Shown here: positions 57,796 to 64,000 of the stretch, one piece after another | Layout: each line of letters begins with the position of its first letter | How positions within the stretch are numbered: position 1 is the first letter of the stretch | Assembly (NCBI RefSeq): GCF_000385375.1 | Contig: NZ_ARVV01000001.1 | Coordinates: 248,001 to 312,000, forward strand | Length of the DNA: 64,000 bases | Direction of reading: 5' to 3' | DNA from: Methyloversatilis discipulorum | GTDB lineage: Bacteria > Pseudomonadota > Gammaproteobacteria > Burkholderiales > Rhodocyclaceae | Translations under genes and position numbers: made by a program | The notes under the pieces: model-generated | What the model was told of the DNA's origin: nothing | The model's database searches: none | Seen by the model: only the letters and a program-made list of their open reading frames with translations

Positions 57796-58794
57796 ATGCT
57801 GACCAACGCATCCATCCTCGTGACCGGCGGGACCGGCTCTTTCGCTCACACCTTCGTACCGATGACGCTGGCGCGCTACAACCCGCGACGTCTGGTCATC
57901 TTCTCGCGTGACGAAATGAAACAGTGGGAGATGGCCAAGCTCTATGGCGACGATCCCCGGGTGCGCTTCTTCATCGGTGACGTGCGCGACAAGGATCGCC
58001 TCTCCCGTGCGCTGCACGGGGTCGATTACGTCGTGCACGCCGCGGCCACCAAGATAGTGCCGACCGCCGAGTACAACCCCTTCGAGTGCGTCAAGACCAA
58101 TGTGATCGGCGCGATGAACCTGATCGACGCCTGCATCGACCAGAACGTGAAGCGGGTGGTGGCGCTGTCCACCGACAAGGCGAGCAGCCCGGCAAATCTT
58201 TATGGCGCGACCAAGCTTGCGTCGGACAAGCTGTTCGTGGCCGGCAACTCGTATGCCGGTGGCAACGATACCCGCTTCGCGGTGGTGCGCTATGGCAACG
58301 TGATGGGTTCGCGCGGATCGGTCATTCCCTATTTCCTGTCGATCGCTGACAAGGGCGTGCTGCCGATCACCGATCCACGCATGACGCGCTTCATGATCAC
58401 GCTCGAGCAGGGTGTGGATCTGGTCTGGCATGCCTTTGATGACATGGTGGGTGGCGAGATCTACGTGAAGAAGATTCCGTCGATGAACATCACCGATATC
58501 GCGCGCGCAGTGGCGCCCGACGCGCGGCACGATATCGTGGGCATCCGTCCGGGCGAGAAGCTGCACGAACAGATGATCGGCCCCGAGGATGCGCCGCACA
58601 CCTACGAGTACGGCGATCACTACAAGATCCTGCCGGCCATCCACAAGTGGAGCGAAGACCCGGGCCGCATCAATGACGGCGTGAAGGTGGCGCCAGATTT
58701 CACCTATTCCTCCGACAATAACCGCGAATGGATGAGCGTCGAGGCGCTACGCGCGTGGATCGATGCCAACCGCGACAAGGTGGGTCGCATATGA
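57796..58794 (+). CDS. pseB: UDP-GlcNAc 4,6-dehydratase (inverting) PseB
   Basis: 332 residues. NADP motif VTGGTGSFAHTF near 9-20; IFSRDEMKQWEMA and FFIGDVRDKDRL; catalytic Asp127, Lys128 (STDKASS) and Tyr136 (YGATK) at the PseB positions; GIRPGEKLHEQM and YSSDNNREWM at the C-terminus. It performs the first step of pseudaminic acid synthesis: dehydration with C5 epimerisation of UDP-GlcNAc. Overlaps pseC by ATGA. Confidence 0.94.
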   Translation: MLTNASILVTGGTGSFAHTFVPMTLARYNPRRLVIFSRDEMKQWEMAKLYGDDPRVRFFIGDVRDKDRLSRALHGVDYVVHAAATKIVPTAEYNPFECVKTNVIGAMNLIDACIDQNVKRVVALSTDKASSPANLYGATKLASDKLFVAGNSYAGGNDTRFAVVRYGNVMGSRGSVIPYFLSIADKGVLPITDPRMTRFMITLEQGVDLVWHAFDDMVGGEIYVKKIPSMNITDIARAVAPDARHDIVGIRPGEKLHEQMIGPEDAPHTYEYGDHYKILPAIHKWSEDPGRINDGVKVAPDFTYSSDNNREWMSVEALRAWIDANRDKVGRI

Positions 58795-59948
58795 GTGGCT
58801 TCATCCCCTACGGCCGGCAGCAGATCAGTGAGGAGGACATCGAGGCGGTCGTGCGCGTGCTGCGTTCCGACTACCTCACACAGGGGCCGGCGGTGCCCGC
58901 TTTCGAACAGGCGGTGGCGCGCTACTGCGGTGCTGCTCACGCCGTAGCGATGAACAGCGCCACCTCGGCGCTGCACGTGGCTTGCCTCGCGCTGGACGTA
59001 GGCCCCGGCGACCGGGTGTGGACCAGCCCGGTCACCTTCGTCGCCAGTGCCAACTGCGCGCTGTACTGCGGGGCCACGGTGGATTTCGTCGATGTCGATC
59101 CGGCCACTGGCAACATGTGTGCCGAACATCTGGCGGAGCGCCTGGCGCGGGCGGAGCGGGAGGGTACCTTGCCCAAGGTGGTGATTCCGGTGCACTTGTG
59201 CGGCCGCTCCTGCGACATGAAGACGATCCGCGCGCTGAGCCGTCGCTACGGGTTTGCGGTGATTGAGGACGCTTCGCATGCCATCGGGGCGCGCTATGAC
59301 GGTGCGCCGGTGGGTGACGGCCGCTACAGCGACATTGCGGTGTTCAGCTTTCATCCGGTCAAGATCATCACGACCGCCGAAGGTGGCATGGCGCTGACGC
59401 AGGACGTCGCACTGGCCCGCCGCATGGAGCGCCTGCGCAGCCATGGCATCACGCGCGACCCGGCGGACATGACCCACGCCCCGGATGGCCCTTGGTACTA
59501 CCAGCAGATCGATCTAGGCTTCAACTACCGCATGACCGACATGCAGGCTGCGCTCGGCCTGAGCCAGATGAACCGACTCGACGCTTTCGTAGACCAGCGC
59601 CACCGGGTGGCCGCGCGCTATGCCGAAGCGCTCGCGGCGCTTCCTCTGAGCCTGCCGCCGGCCGAACTGGATGGGCGTTCCGCGCTGCATCTCTATGTGG
59701 TGCAGGTGGGTGCCGGTCATGACCGACGCACCGTATTCGAGGCGCTGCGCGCGCGCGACATCGGTGCGAACGTGCACTACATACCGGTTCATCTGCAGCC
59801 CTACTACGCAGGCCTGGGCTTTCGGCCCGGCCACTGCCCGGGCGCGGAGCGGTATTACGCCGGCGCCATAAGCCTGCCCATGCATCCGGGCCTGTCCGAC
59901 GCAGATCAGGATCGCGTGATCGGCGCTCTCCGGGACGCGCTCGCGTGA
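58791..59948 (+). CDS. pseC: UDP-4-amino-4,6-dideoxy-GlcNAc aminotransferase PseC
   Basis: 385 residues of the DegT/DnrJ/EryC1 family. IPYGRQQISEEDIEAVVRVLRSDYLTQGP is the conserved N-terminus; PLP-binding Lys191 lies in FSFHPVKIITTAEGG; FNYRMTDMQAALGLSQ follows. It aminates the PseB product at C4 with glutamate as donor. The GTG start of the aldo/keto reductase overlaps its stop. Confidence 0.93.
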   Translation: MSGFIPYGRQQISEEDIEAVVRVLRSDYLTQGPAVPAFEQAVARYCGAAHAVAMNSATSALHVACLALDVGPGDRVWTSPVTFVASANCALYCGATVDFVDVDPATGNMCAEHLAERLARAEREGTLPKVVIPVHLCGRSCDMKTIRALSRRYGFAVIEDASHAIGARYDGAPVGDGRYSDIAVFSFHPVKIITTAEGGMALTQDVALARRMERLRSHGITRDPADMTHAPDGPWYYQQIDLGFNYRMTDMQAALGLSQMNRLDAFVDQRHRVAARYAEALAALPLSLPPAELDGRSALHLYVVQVGAGHDRRTVFEALRARDIGANVHYIPVHLQPYYAGLGFRPGHCPGAERYYAGAISLPMHPGLSDADQDRVIGALRDALA

Positions 59949-60832
59949 CCGACCGTCATGCCCGGATCGGCCTCGGCACCGTGCAGTGGGGCGTGGACTA
60001 CGGCGTGGCCAATCGCGACGGCCGCACGCCGCCGACTGAGGTCGGGCGCATCCTCGCCGCCGGCCGGGTGGCCGGTCTGCGTGTGCTCGATACCGCAGCC
60101 CTGTACGGAGAGGCGGAGTCGGTACTCGGTGAGCAAGATCTGACTGGCCTGCAGGTGGTGACGAAGACGCCGCGATACGCGCATGCGCCGATCACGGCCG
60201 CTGACGCGGACGACCTGAAGGCGACGCTGGAACGCTCACTGACGCGGCTGCGCCTGCCCGCGGTGCATGGCCTGCTCGCCCACCACGCCGACGATCTGCT
60301 GGCGCCGGGCGGCGAACGGCTGATCGATGCGCTGCGCGCGTTGCGCGACCAGGGCAAGGTCGAGCGCATCGGCGTATCGATCTATGACGGAGCCCAGCTG
60401 GACGCGATACTTGCGCGCTTCACGCCGGATCTGGTTCAGCTGCCGCTCAACGTGTTCGACCAGCGGCTGATCGTCGATGGGTCGCTGGCGCGGCTGGCGG
60501 CGCTCGGCGTTGAAATTCACGTGCGCTCGGTCTTCCTGCAGGGTCTGCTGCTGATGTCGCCGGATAGCGCGCCCGCCTACTTCGATCCCTGGCGCGAACG
60601 GCTCCATGCCTGGCATGCCGCCTGCGCAGAGCGCAAGGTCTTGCCGCAGCAGGCCGCACTGGCCTTCGTGTGCGACCTGCCTGAGGTCAGTTGCTGCCTG
60701 ATCGGCGTACAGAACGTCTCCCAGCTCGACGAGGCGCTGATCGGGCTGGACGCGGTGCTGCCATTCGATGCCGCACCCTTCGCATGCAGTGACCCGGCGC
60801 TGCTCAATCCGGTTAACTGGAGGCTGTCATGA
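59945..60832 (+). CDS. Aldo/keto reductase in the pse cluster
   Basis: 295 residues, (beta/alpha)8 AKR fold: IGLGTVQWGVDYGVANRDGRTP at the start, DTAALYGEAESVLG with the catalytic Asp and Tyr, VVTKTPR with the catalytic Lys and LLAHHADDL in the position of the usual LLH-x-H motif. NAD(P)H-dependent carbonyl reduction is expected. GTGA overlap with pseC and ATGA with the next gene tie it to the nonulosonic-acid operon, but no pse-pathway step is known to need it. Confidence 0.88.
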   Translation: MTDRHARIGLGTVQWGVDYGVANRDGRTPPTEVGRILAAGRVAGLRVLDTAALYGEAESVLGEQDLTGLQVVTKTPRYAHAPITAADADDLKATLERSLTRLRLPAVHGLLAHHADDLLAPGGERLIDALRALRDQGKVERIGVSIYDGAQLDAILARFTPDLVQLPLNVFDQRLIVDGSLARLAALGVEIHVRSVFLQGLLLMSPDSAPAYFDPWRERLHAWHAACAERKVLPQQAALAFVCDLPEVSCCLIGVQNVSQLDEALIGLDAVLPFDAAPFACSDPALLNPVNWRLS

Positions 60833-61728
60833 GCACGGCACTGCGTCTTGGCGTGATCGGACTTTCGTCCGGCAACGGTCATCCCTACTCGTGGTCGGCC
60901 ATCTTCAACGGCTATGACGCAGCGGCCATGGAGCACTGCGGCTTTCCGGTCATTCCGCGCTATCTCGAAAAGCAGCGCTTTCCGGACGACGCGATCGCCG
61001 GTGCCCGGGTGACCCATGTGTGGACCCAAGACGTCGCGATCTCGCGGCATGTGGCTCAAGCGGCATGCATCGAGCACGTGGCCGACCGCTGCACCGATCT
61101 GATCGGACAGGTGGACGCGGTGCTGCTGGCGCGAGACGACGCCGATACCCACCTCGCGTTCGCGCGACCCTTTCTCGAGGCGGGTGTGCCGATCTACGTC
61201 GACAAGCCGCTCGCGCTGTCGCGTGTCGATGCGGAAACCCTGATCGGCCTGCAGCGTTTCCCCGGCCAGCTGTTCTCGTGCTCCGCGCTGCGCTATGCGC
61301 CGGAACTGAGCCTGACCTTGGCCCAGTGCGAGGCGGTTGGGCCGCTGCGCGCTGTTGCAGCGACCGTGCCCAAGGACTGGGACAAGTACGCGGTCCATGT
61401 GATCGAGCCACTGCTGCAGCTGCTGCCCGATCGCGGTACGGTCGTACGCAGCCAGCGCTGGTCGGTTGCCGATCGCGTCACGCTGCAGGTCGAGTTCGCC
61501 TCCGGCATCGAAGCGCAGATATCCACTCTGGGCTCGGCCGGTGCGCCGCTGGGCCTCAGGGTGTTCGGTGCCGCCGGCTGGTGCGACCTGCAATTCGCCG
61601 ACACCTTCCGCGCCTTCCGCGCGGCGCTGCAGGATTTCGTCGATGGCGTGCGCGCCCGCGACGTGCGCATCCGGCCGGACGCCATGCTGGAGGTGGTGGA
61701 TCTGATAGAACTCGGGAGGCGTGCATGA
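60829..61728 (+). CDS. Gfo/Idh/MocA family oxidoreductase in the pse cluster
   Basis: 299 residues. An N-terminal Rossmann segment (LRLGVIGLSSGNGHPYSW), the family's sugar-binding EKP-like motif as YVDKPLALS, and a C-terminal alpha/beta domain with a late HVIEPLL. These enzymes oxidise or reduce sugar-nucleotide hydroxyls at C2-C4 with tightly bound NAD. The glycine-rich loop (GLSSGNGH) differs from the usual GxGxxG. ATGA overlaps on both sides keep it in the operon. Confidence 0.82.
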   Translation: MSTALRLGVIGLSSGNGHPYSWSAIFNGYDAAAMEHCGFPVIPRYLEKQRFPDDAIAGARVTHVWTQDVAISRHVAQAACIEHVADRCTDLIGQVDAVLLARDDADTHLAFARPFLEAGVPIYVDKPLALSRVDAETLIGLQRFPGQLFSCSALRYAPELSLTLAQCEAVGPLRAVAATVPKDWDKYAVHVIEPLLQLLPDRGTVVRSQRWSVADRVTLQVEFASGIEAQISTLGSAGAPLGLRVFGAAGWCDLQFADTFRAFRAALQDFVDGVRARDVRIRPDAMLEVVDLIELGRRA

Positions 61729-62483
61729 GCCGTTCCATTCTCATTACTGGCGCCACCGGCAAGATAGGCCGCGTGCTGGCGCGCCATTTCCTGACGGTCG
61801 GTGATACGGTGATCGCCGCCGGCCGCTCGTTCGACGCGCTGGCCGAGCTGGCCATCGACCTGTCCGGCAATGGCGGTACCCTGCACACGCTGTGCGCCGA
61901 CCTGATGGCGCCGGGCGCCGCAGCCACGGTGGTCGACGGTCTGCGGCAGATCGGCTGCATGCCGGACGGCCTGGTCAACAATGCACGCAATGTGTCCTTC
62001 CTGCGTACCGGCGTGGACGGCCGGGTCGCGCGCCAGGATTTTCTCGACGAGTTCGCGCTCGACGTGGTGACGCCGTATGAACTGGTGATGGCACTGGCTG
62101 ACGCGCCGGACTCCAGGCTGCGTGCGGTGGTGAACATCGGGTCGCAGTACGGTACGGTCGCGCCCAATCTGCGTCTATACGCCGATCCAGTCCGGCAGTC
62201 GCCGCTGCAGTATGGCGTGGCCAAGGCGGCGCTGGCGCATCTGACCAAGGAACTGGCGGTGCGACTGGCCGAGCGCGGCATCCGCGTGAACTGCGTGGCC
62301 TTCGGTGGCGTGGAAGGGCGGGTGGACGAGGCCTTCAAGCAGCGCTACGCCGCGCTGTGCCCGATCGGCCGCATGCTGGGCGAGCATGAACTGGCCGGGC
62401 CGGTAGACCTGCTGTTGTCCGATGCCGCGTCTGCGGTCACCGGCCACGTCATGATGGCCGACGGCGGCTGGAGCGTCTGGTGA
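61725..62483 (+). CDS. Short-chain dehydrogenase/reductase (PtmA-like) in the pse cluster
   Basis: 252 residues. TGATGKIGRVLA cofactor motif at 9-20, VNNARNV in place of NNAG, Ser in NIGSQYGTV and the Tyr-x3-Lys pair in YGVAKAAL, then VNCVAFGGV and VTGHVMMADGGWSVW at the end. It resembles PtmA-type SDRs that accompany legionaminic/pseudaminic acid genes in flagellar glycan loci. Substrate unknown. Coupled by ATGA upstream and GTGA downstream. Confidence 0.85.
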   Translation: MSRSILITGATGKIGRVLARHFLTVGDTVIAAGRSFDALAELAIDLSGNGGTLHTLCADLMAPGAAATVVDGLRQIGCMPDGLVNNARNVSFLRTGVDGRVARQDFLDEFALDVVTPYELVMALADAPDSRLRAVVNIGSQYGTVAPNLRLYADPVRQSPLQYGVAKAALAHLTKELAVRLAERGIRVNCVAFGGVEGRVDEAFKQRYAALCPIGRMLGEHELAGPVDLLLSDAASAVTGHVMMADGGWSVW

Positions 62484-63190
62484 GCCGTCGCATCGCCATC
62501 ATCCTGGCACGCGGAGGCTCGAAGCGGCTGCCGCGCAAGAACGTGCTGCCGCTTGGTGGCAGGCCCATGCTGGCGTGGTCGGTCGGCGCTGCGCTAGACG
62601 CCGGCTGCTTTGACCGGGTGCTGGTGTCCACCGACGATGCTGGGATCGCTGAAGTTGCGCGTGAGGCGGGTGCCGAGGTGCCCTTCCTGCGTGAAGCGGC
62701 GGCCGACGATCAGGCCTCTTCAAGCGAGGCAACCCTGGTTGCACTGCGCCAGGCTGAAACGCACTGGAATGAGCGTTACGACACGGTGGCGCAGCTGATG
62801 GCCAACTGCCCGCTGCGCAATGCCCGGGACATCCGCGATGCGATGACCGCTTTCGAGAGTGGTACGGCACCGGCCCAGATCAGCGCCTTCCGCTTCGGCT
62901 GGATGAATCCGTGGTGGGCCGCTCGCCTGCAGGCCGACGGACAGCCCGACTGGTTGTTTCCGGAGGCACGCACCGCGCGCTCGCAGGATCTGCCGCCGCT
63001 TTACTGCCCGAGCGGTGCGCTGTGGCTGGCAGAACGCGATGCCTTTCTGGAGGGAGGCAGCTTTTACCTGCCCGGCCATACGCTGCATCCGATGGACTGG
63101 ATGTCAGCGATGGACATCGACGATGACGCCGATCTCGCCATGGCCGAGGTCTGTGTGGCACTCCGTCTGCGAGCTGAGGGCGCCGCATGA
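62480..63190 (+). CDS. pseF: Acylneuraminate/pseudaminic acid cytidylyltransferase (PseF-like)
   Basis: 236 residues from a GTG overlapping the SDR stop. The CMP-sugar synthetase motif IILARGGSKRLPRKNVLPLGGRPMLAWSV is at the N-terminus; LVSTDDAGIAEVA and QLMANCPLRNARDI follow; the C-terminal MDIDDDADLAMAE completes the nucleotidyltransferase site. It should activate the nonulosonic acid with CTP. PseF and PtmB/NeuA-type enzymes are hard to separate, so the symbol is context-based. Confidence 0.82.
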   Translation: MSRRIAIILARGGSKRLPRKNVLPLGGRPMLAWSVGAALDAGCFDRVLVSTDDAGIAEVAREAGAEVPFLREAAADDQASSSEATLVALRQAETHWNERYDTVAQLMANCPLRNARDIRDAMTAFESGTAPAQISAFRFGWMNPWWAARLQADGQPDWLFPEARTARSQDLPPLYCPSGALWLAERDAFLEGGSFYLPGHTLHPMDWMSAMDIDDDADLAMAEVCVALRLRAEGAA

Positions 63191-64000
63191 GAGTAGCCAT
63201 CCGCACCGATGCGTCGCCGCAGATCGGCACCGGCCATCTTGCGCGCTGCCAGACGCTGGCCGACGCGCTCGCGCTGCGCGGTGCGCAGGTCCGCTTCGTC
63301 TGCCGCCACCTCACCGAAGGTGCAGCAGGGCGTTTGCAGGCTGCAGGGCACGCGGTGACCCGGATCGACGGGGCGGGCGAGCCGGACGGCCTGCCCCATG
63401 CGGGCTGGCTGGGCGGTGCTCAGGCGGAAGATGCGGCCCGCACCCGCGCCGCGCTGGCCGGTTTCGCGGCTGACTGGCTCATCGTCGACCACTACGCGCT
63501 GGATGTACGCTGGGAGCGTGTGCTGCGCGAGCGGGTGCGTCGCATCATGGTGATCGATGATCTGGCGGACCGTGATCACGAGTGTGACCTGCTGCTGGAC
63601 CAGAATCTGTATGCCGACACGGCGGTGCGCTATGCGCAGCGCGTTCCCGCCGCTGCCCGGCGGCTTCTCGGTCCGCGTTACGCGCTGCTGCGGCCGGAGT
63701 TCACGTCCGTGCGTGGCCGCCGTCGCGACGGCGGGGTGCGCAGGGTGCTGGTGTTCTTCGGCGGTGTCGATGCGGCCAACCAGACAGGCCGGGTGATTGC
63801 GCTGCTGCCGCGCGTGCTGTCCGCGCAGGTGGCGGTCGATGTGGTGATCGGCGCCGCGCACCCGCATCGTGCCGACATCGAGGCGGCCTGCGCGCAGGCC
63901 GGCTACTGCTGTCATGTGCAGACTGCTCGCATGGCCGAGCTGATGGCGGCGGCCGATCTGGCCATCGGCGCCGGCGGCACCGCAGTCTGGGAGCGCGCCT
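63187..64000 (+). CDS. pseG: UDP-2,4-diacetamido-2,4,6-trideoxy-altropyranose hydrolase PseG, N-terminal part
   Basis: The first 271 codons are present and the frame runs off the window. GT-B-like fold with the nucleotide-sugar site: MRVAIRTDASPQIGTGHLARC, whose His17 matches the catalytic His of PseG; LIVDHYALD, IDDLADRDHECDLLLDQNL and LIGAGGTAVWERA-like AIGAGGTAVWERA. It removes UDP before condensation with phosphoenolpyruvate by PseI, whose gene, with pseH, is expected just beyond the right edge. ATGA overlap with pseF. Confidence 0.92.
   Translation, partial: MRVAIRTDASPQIGTGHLARCQTLADALALRGAQVRFVCRHLTEGAAGRLQAAGHAVTRIDGAGEPDGLPHAGWLGGAQAEDAARTRAALAGFAADWLIVDHYALDVRWERVLRERVRRIMVIDDLADRDHECDLLLDQNLYADTAVRYAQRVPAAARRLLGPRYALLRPEFTSVRGRRRDGGVRRVLVFFGGVDAANQTGRVIALLPRVLSAQVAVDVVIGAAHPHRADIEAACAQAGYCCHVQTARMAELMAAADLAIGAGGTAVWERA

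Overview
The window is high-GC DNA, densely packed with genes that mostly overlap or lie close together. Gene content and local order point to a betaproteobacterium: metK divergent from an LpxL-type acyltransferase followed by dapF and a DUF484 gene; hslV-hslU behind a STAS gene; gpmA-envC-ctpA-moeB; rhodanese-grxC-secB-gpsA-trmL; single-cysteine DksA proteins; a second-type IF-1. PEP-CTERM and exosortase-linked proteins and EPS genes suggest a Rhodocyclales-like relative (inference; no rRNA is present). No tRNA, rRNA, insertion sequence, prophage or CRISPR array was recognised, and no gene-free stretch exceeds 300 bases.

Layout. 1-2.5 kb: SbcC/SbcD-type repair nuclease (cut at the left edge) and a DksA paralogue. 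2.5-9 kb: IF-1, secreted or cytoplasmic hydrolases, mogA, darP, pmbA and an orphan TRAP binding protein. 9-14.5 kb: metK, then the acyltransferase-dapF-DUF484-rlmI run. 14.5-17.5 kb: a second DksA, a small secreted Cys/His protein and a ZnuD-like receptor, a possible zinc-related group. 17.6-22.8 kb: STAS protein, HslVU protease, DsbB, type II NADH dehydrogenase. 22.8-27.6 kb (minus strand): gpmA, envC, ctpA, an HMA-like protein and moeB. 27.9-31.1 kb: rhodanese, glutaredoxin, SecB, SH3 protein, GpsA, with TrmL convergent. 31.1-36.5 kb (minus): amiE translationally coupled to a MoxR-type AAA ATPase and a VWA protein, then a SulP transporter with an inverted-repeat-rich leader.

36.7-45.4 kb: a PEP-CTERM protein, a GntR/FCD regulator, and the divergent propionyl-CoA/methylmalonyl-CoA operon (mutase, meaB, pccB, pccA), which takes propionyl-CoA to succinyl-CoA apart from the epimerase step, whose gene is not here. 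45.5-50.8 kb: a receiver plus CHASE/PAS histidine kinase, a YpfJ-type metallopeptidase and an MDR oxidoreductase. 50.9-64 kb: an exosortase-associated TIGR03790 protein and a surface-glycan region: fcl and gmd (GDP-fucose), waaA (Kdo transferase), then a rightward operon under a near-consensus promoter with an operator-like inverted repeat: MarR/EPS regulator, PglK-like ABC flippase, pseB, pseC, three oxidoreductases, pseF-like cytidylyltransferase and pseG (cut at the right edge). Nearly every junction in this operon is a 4-base ATGA/GTGA overlap, so the three oxidoreductases are probably part of the same nonulosonic-acid pathway.

The points most worth following are the amiE-AAA-VWA operon, the variant pseudaminic-acid cluster, the SD-sequestering inverted repeats in front of sulP, the EPS operon promoter/operator, and G-quadruplex-type heptad arrays that sit on the 3' ends of convergent genes.
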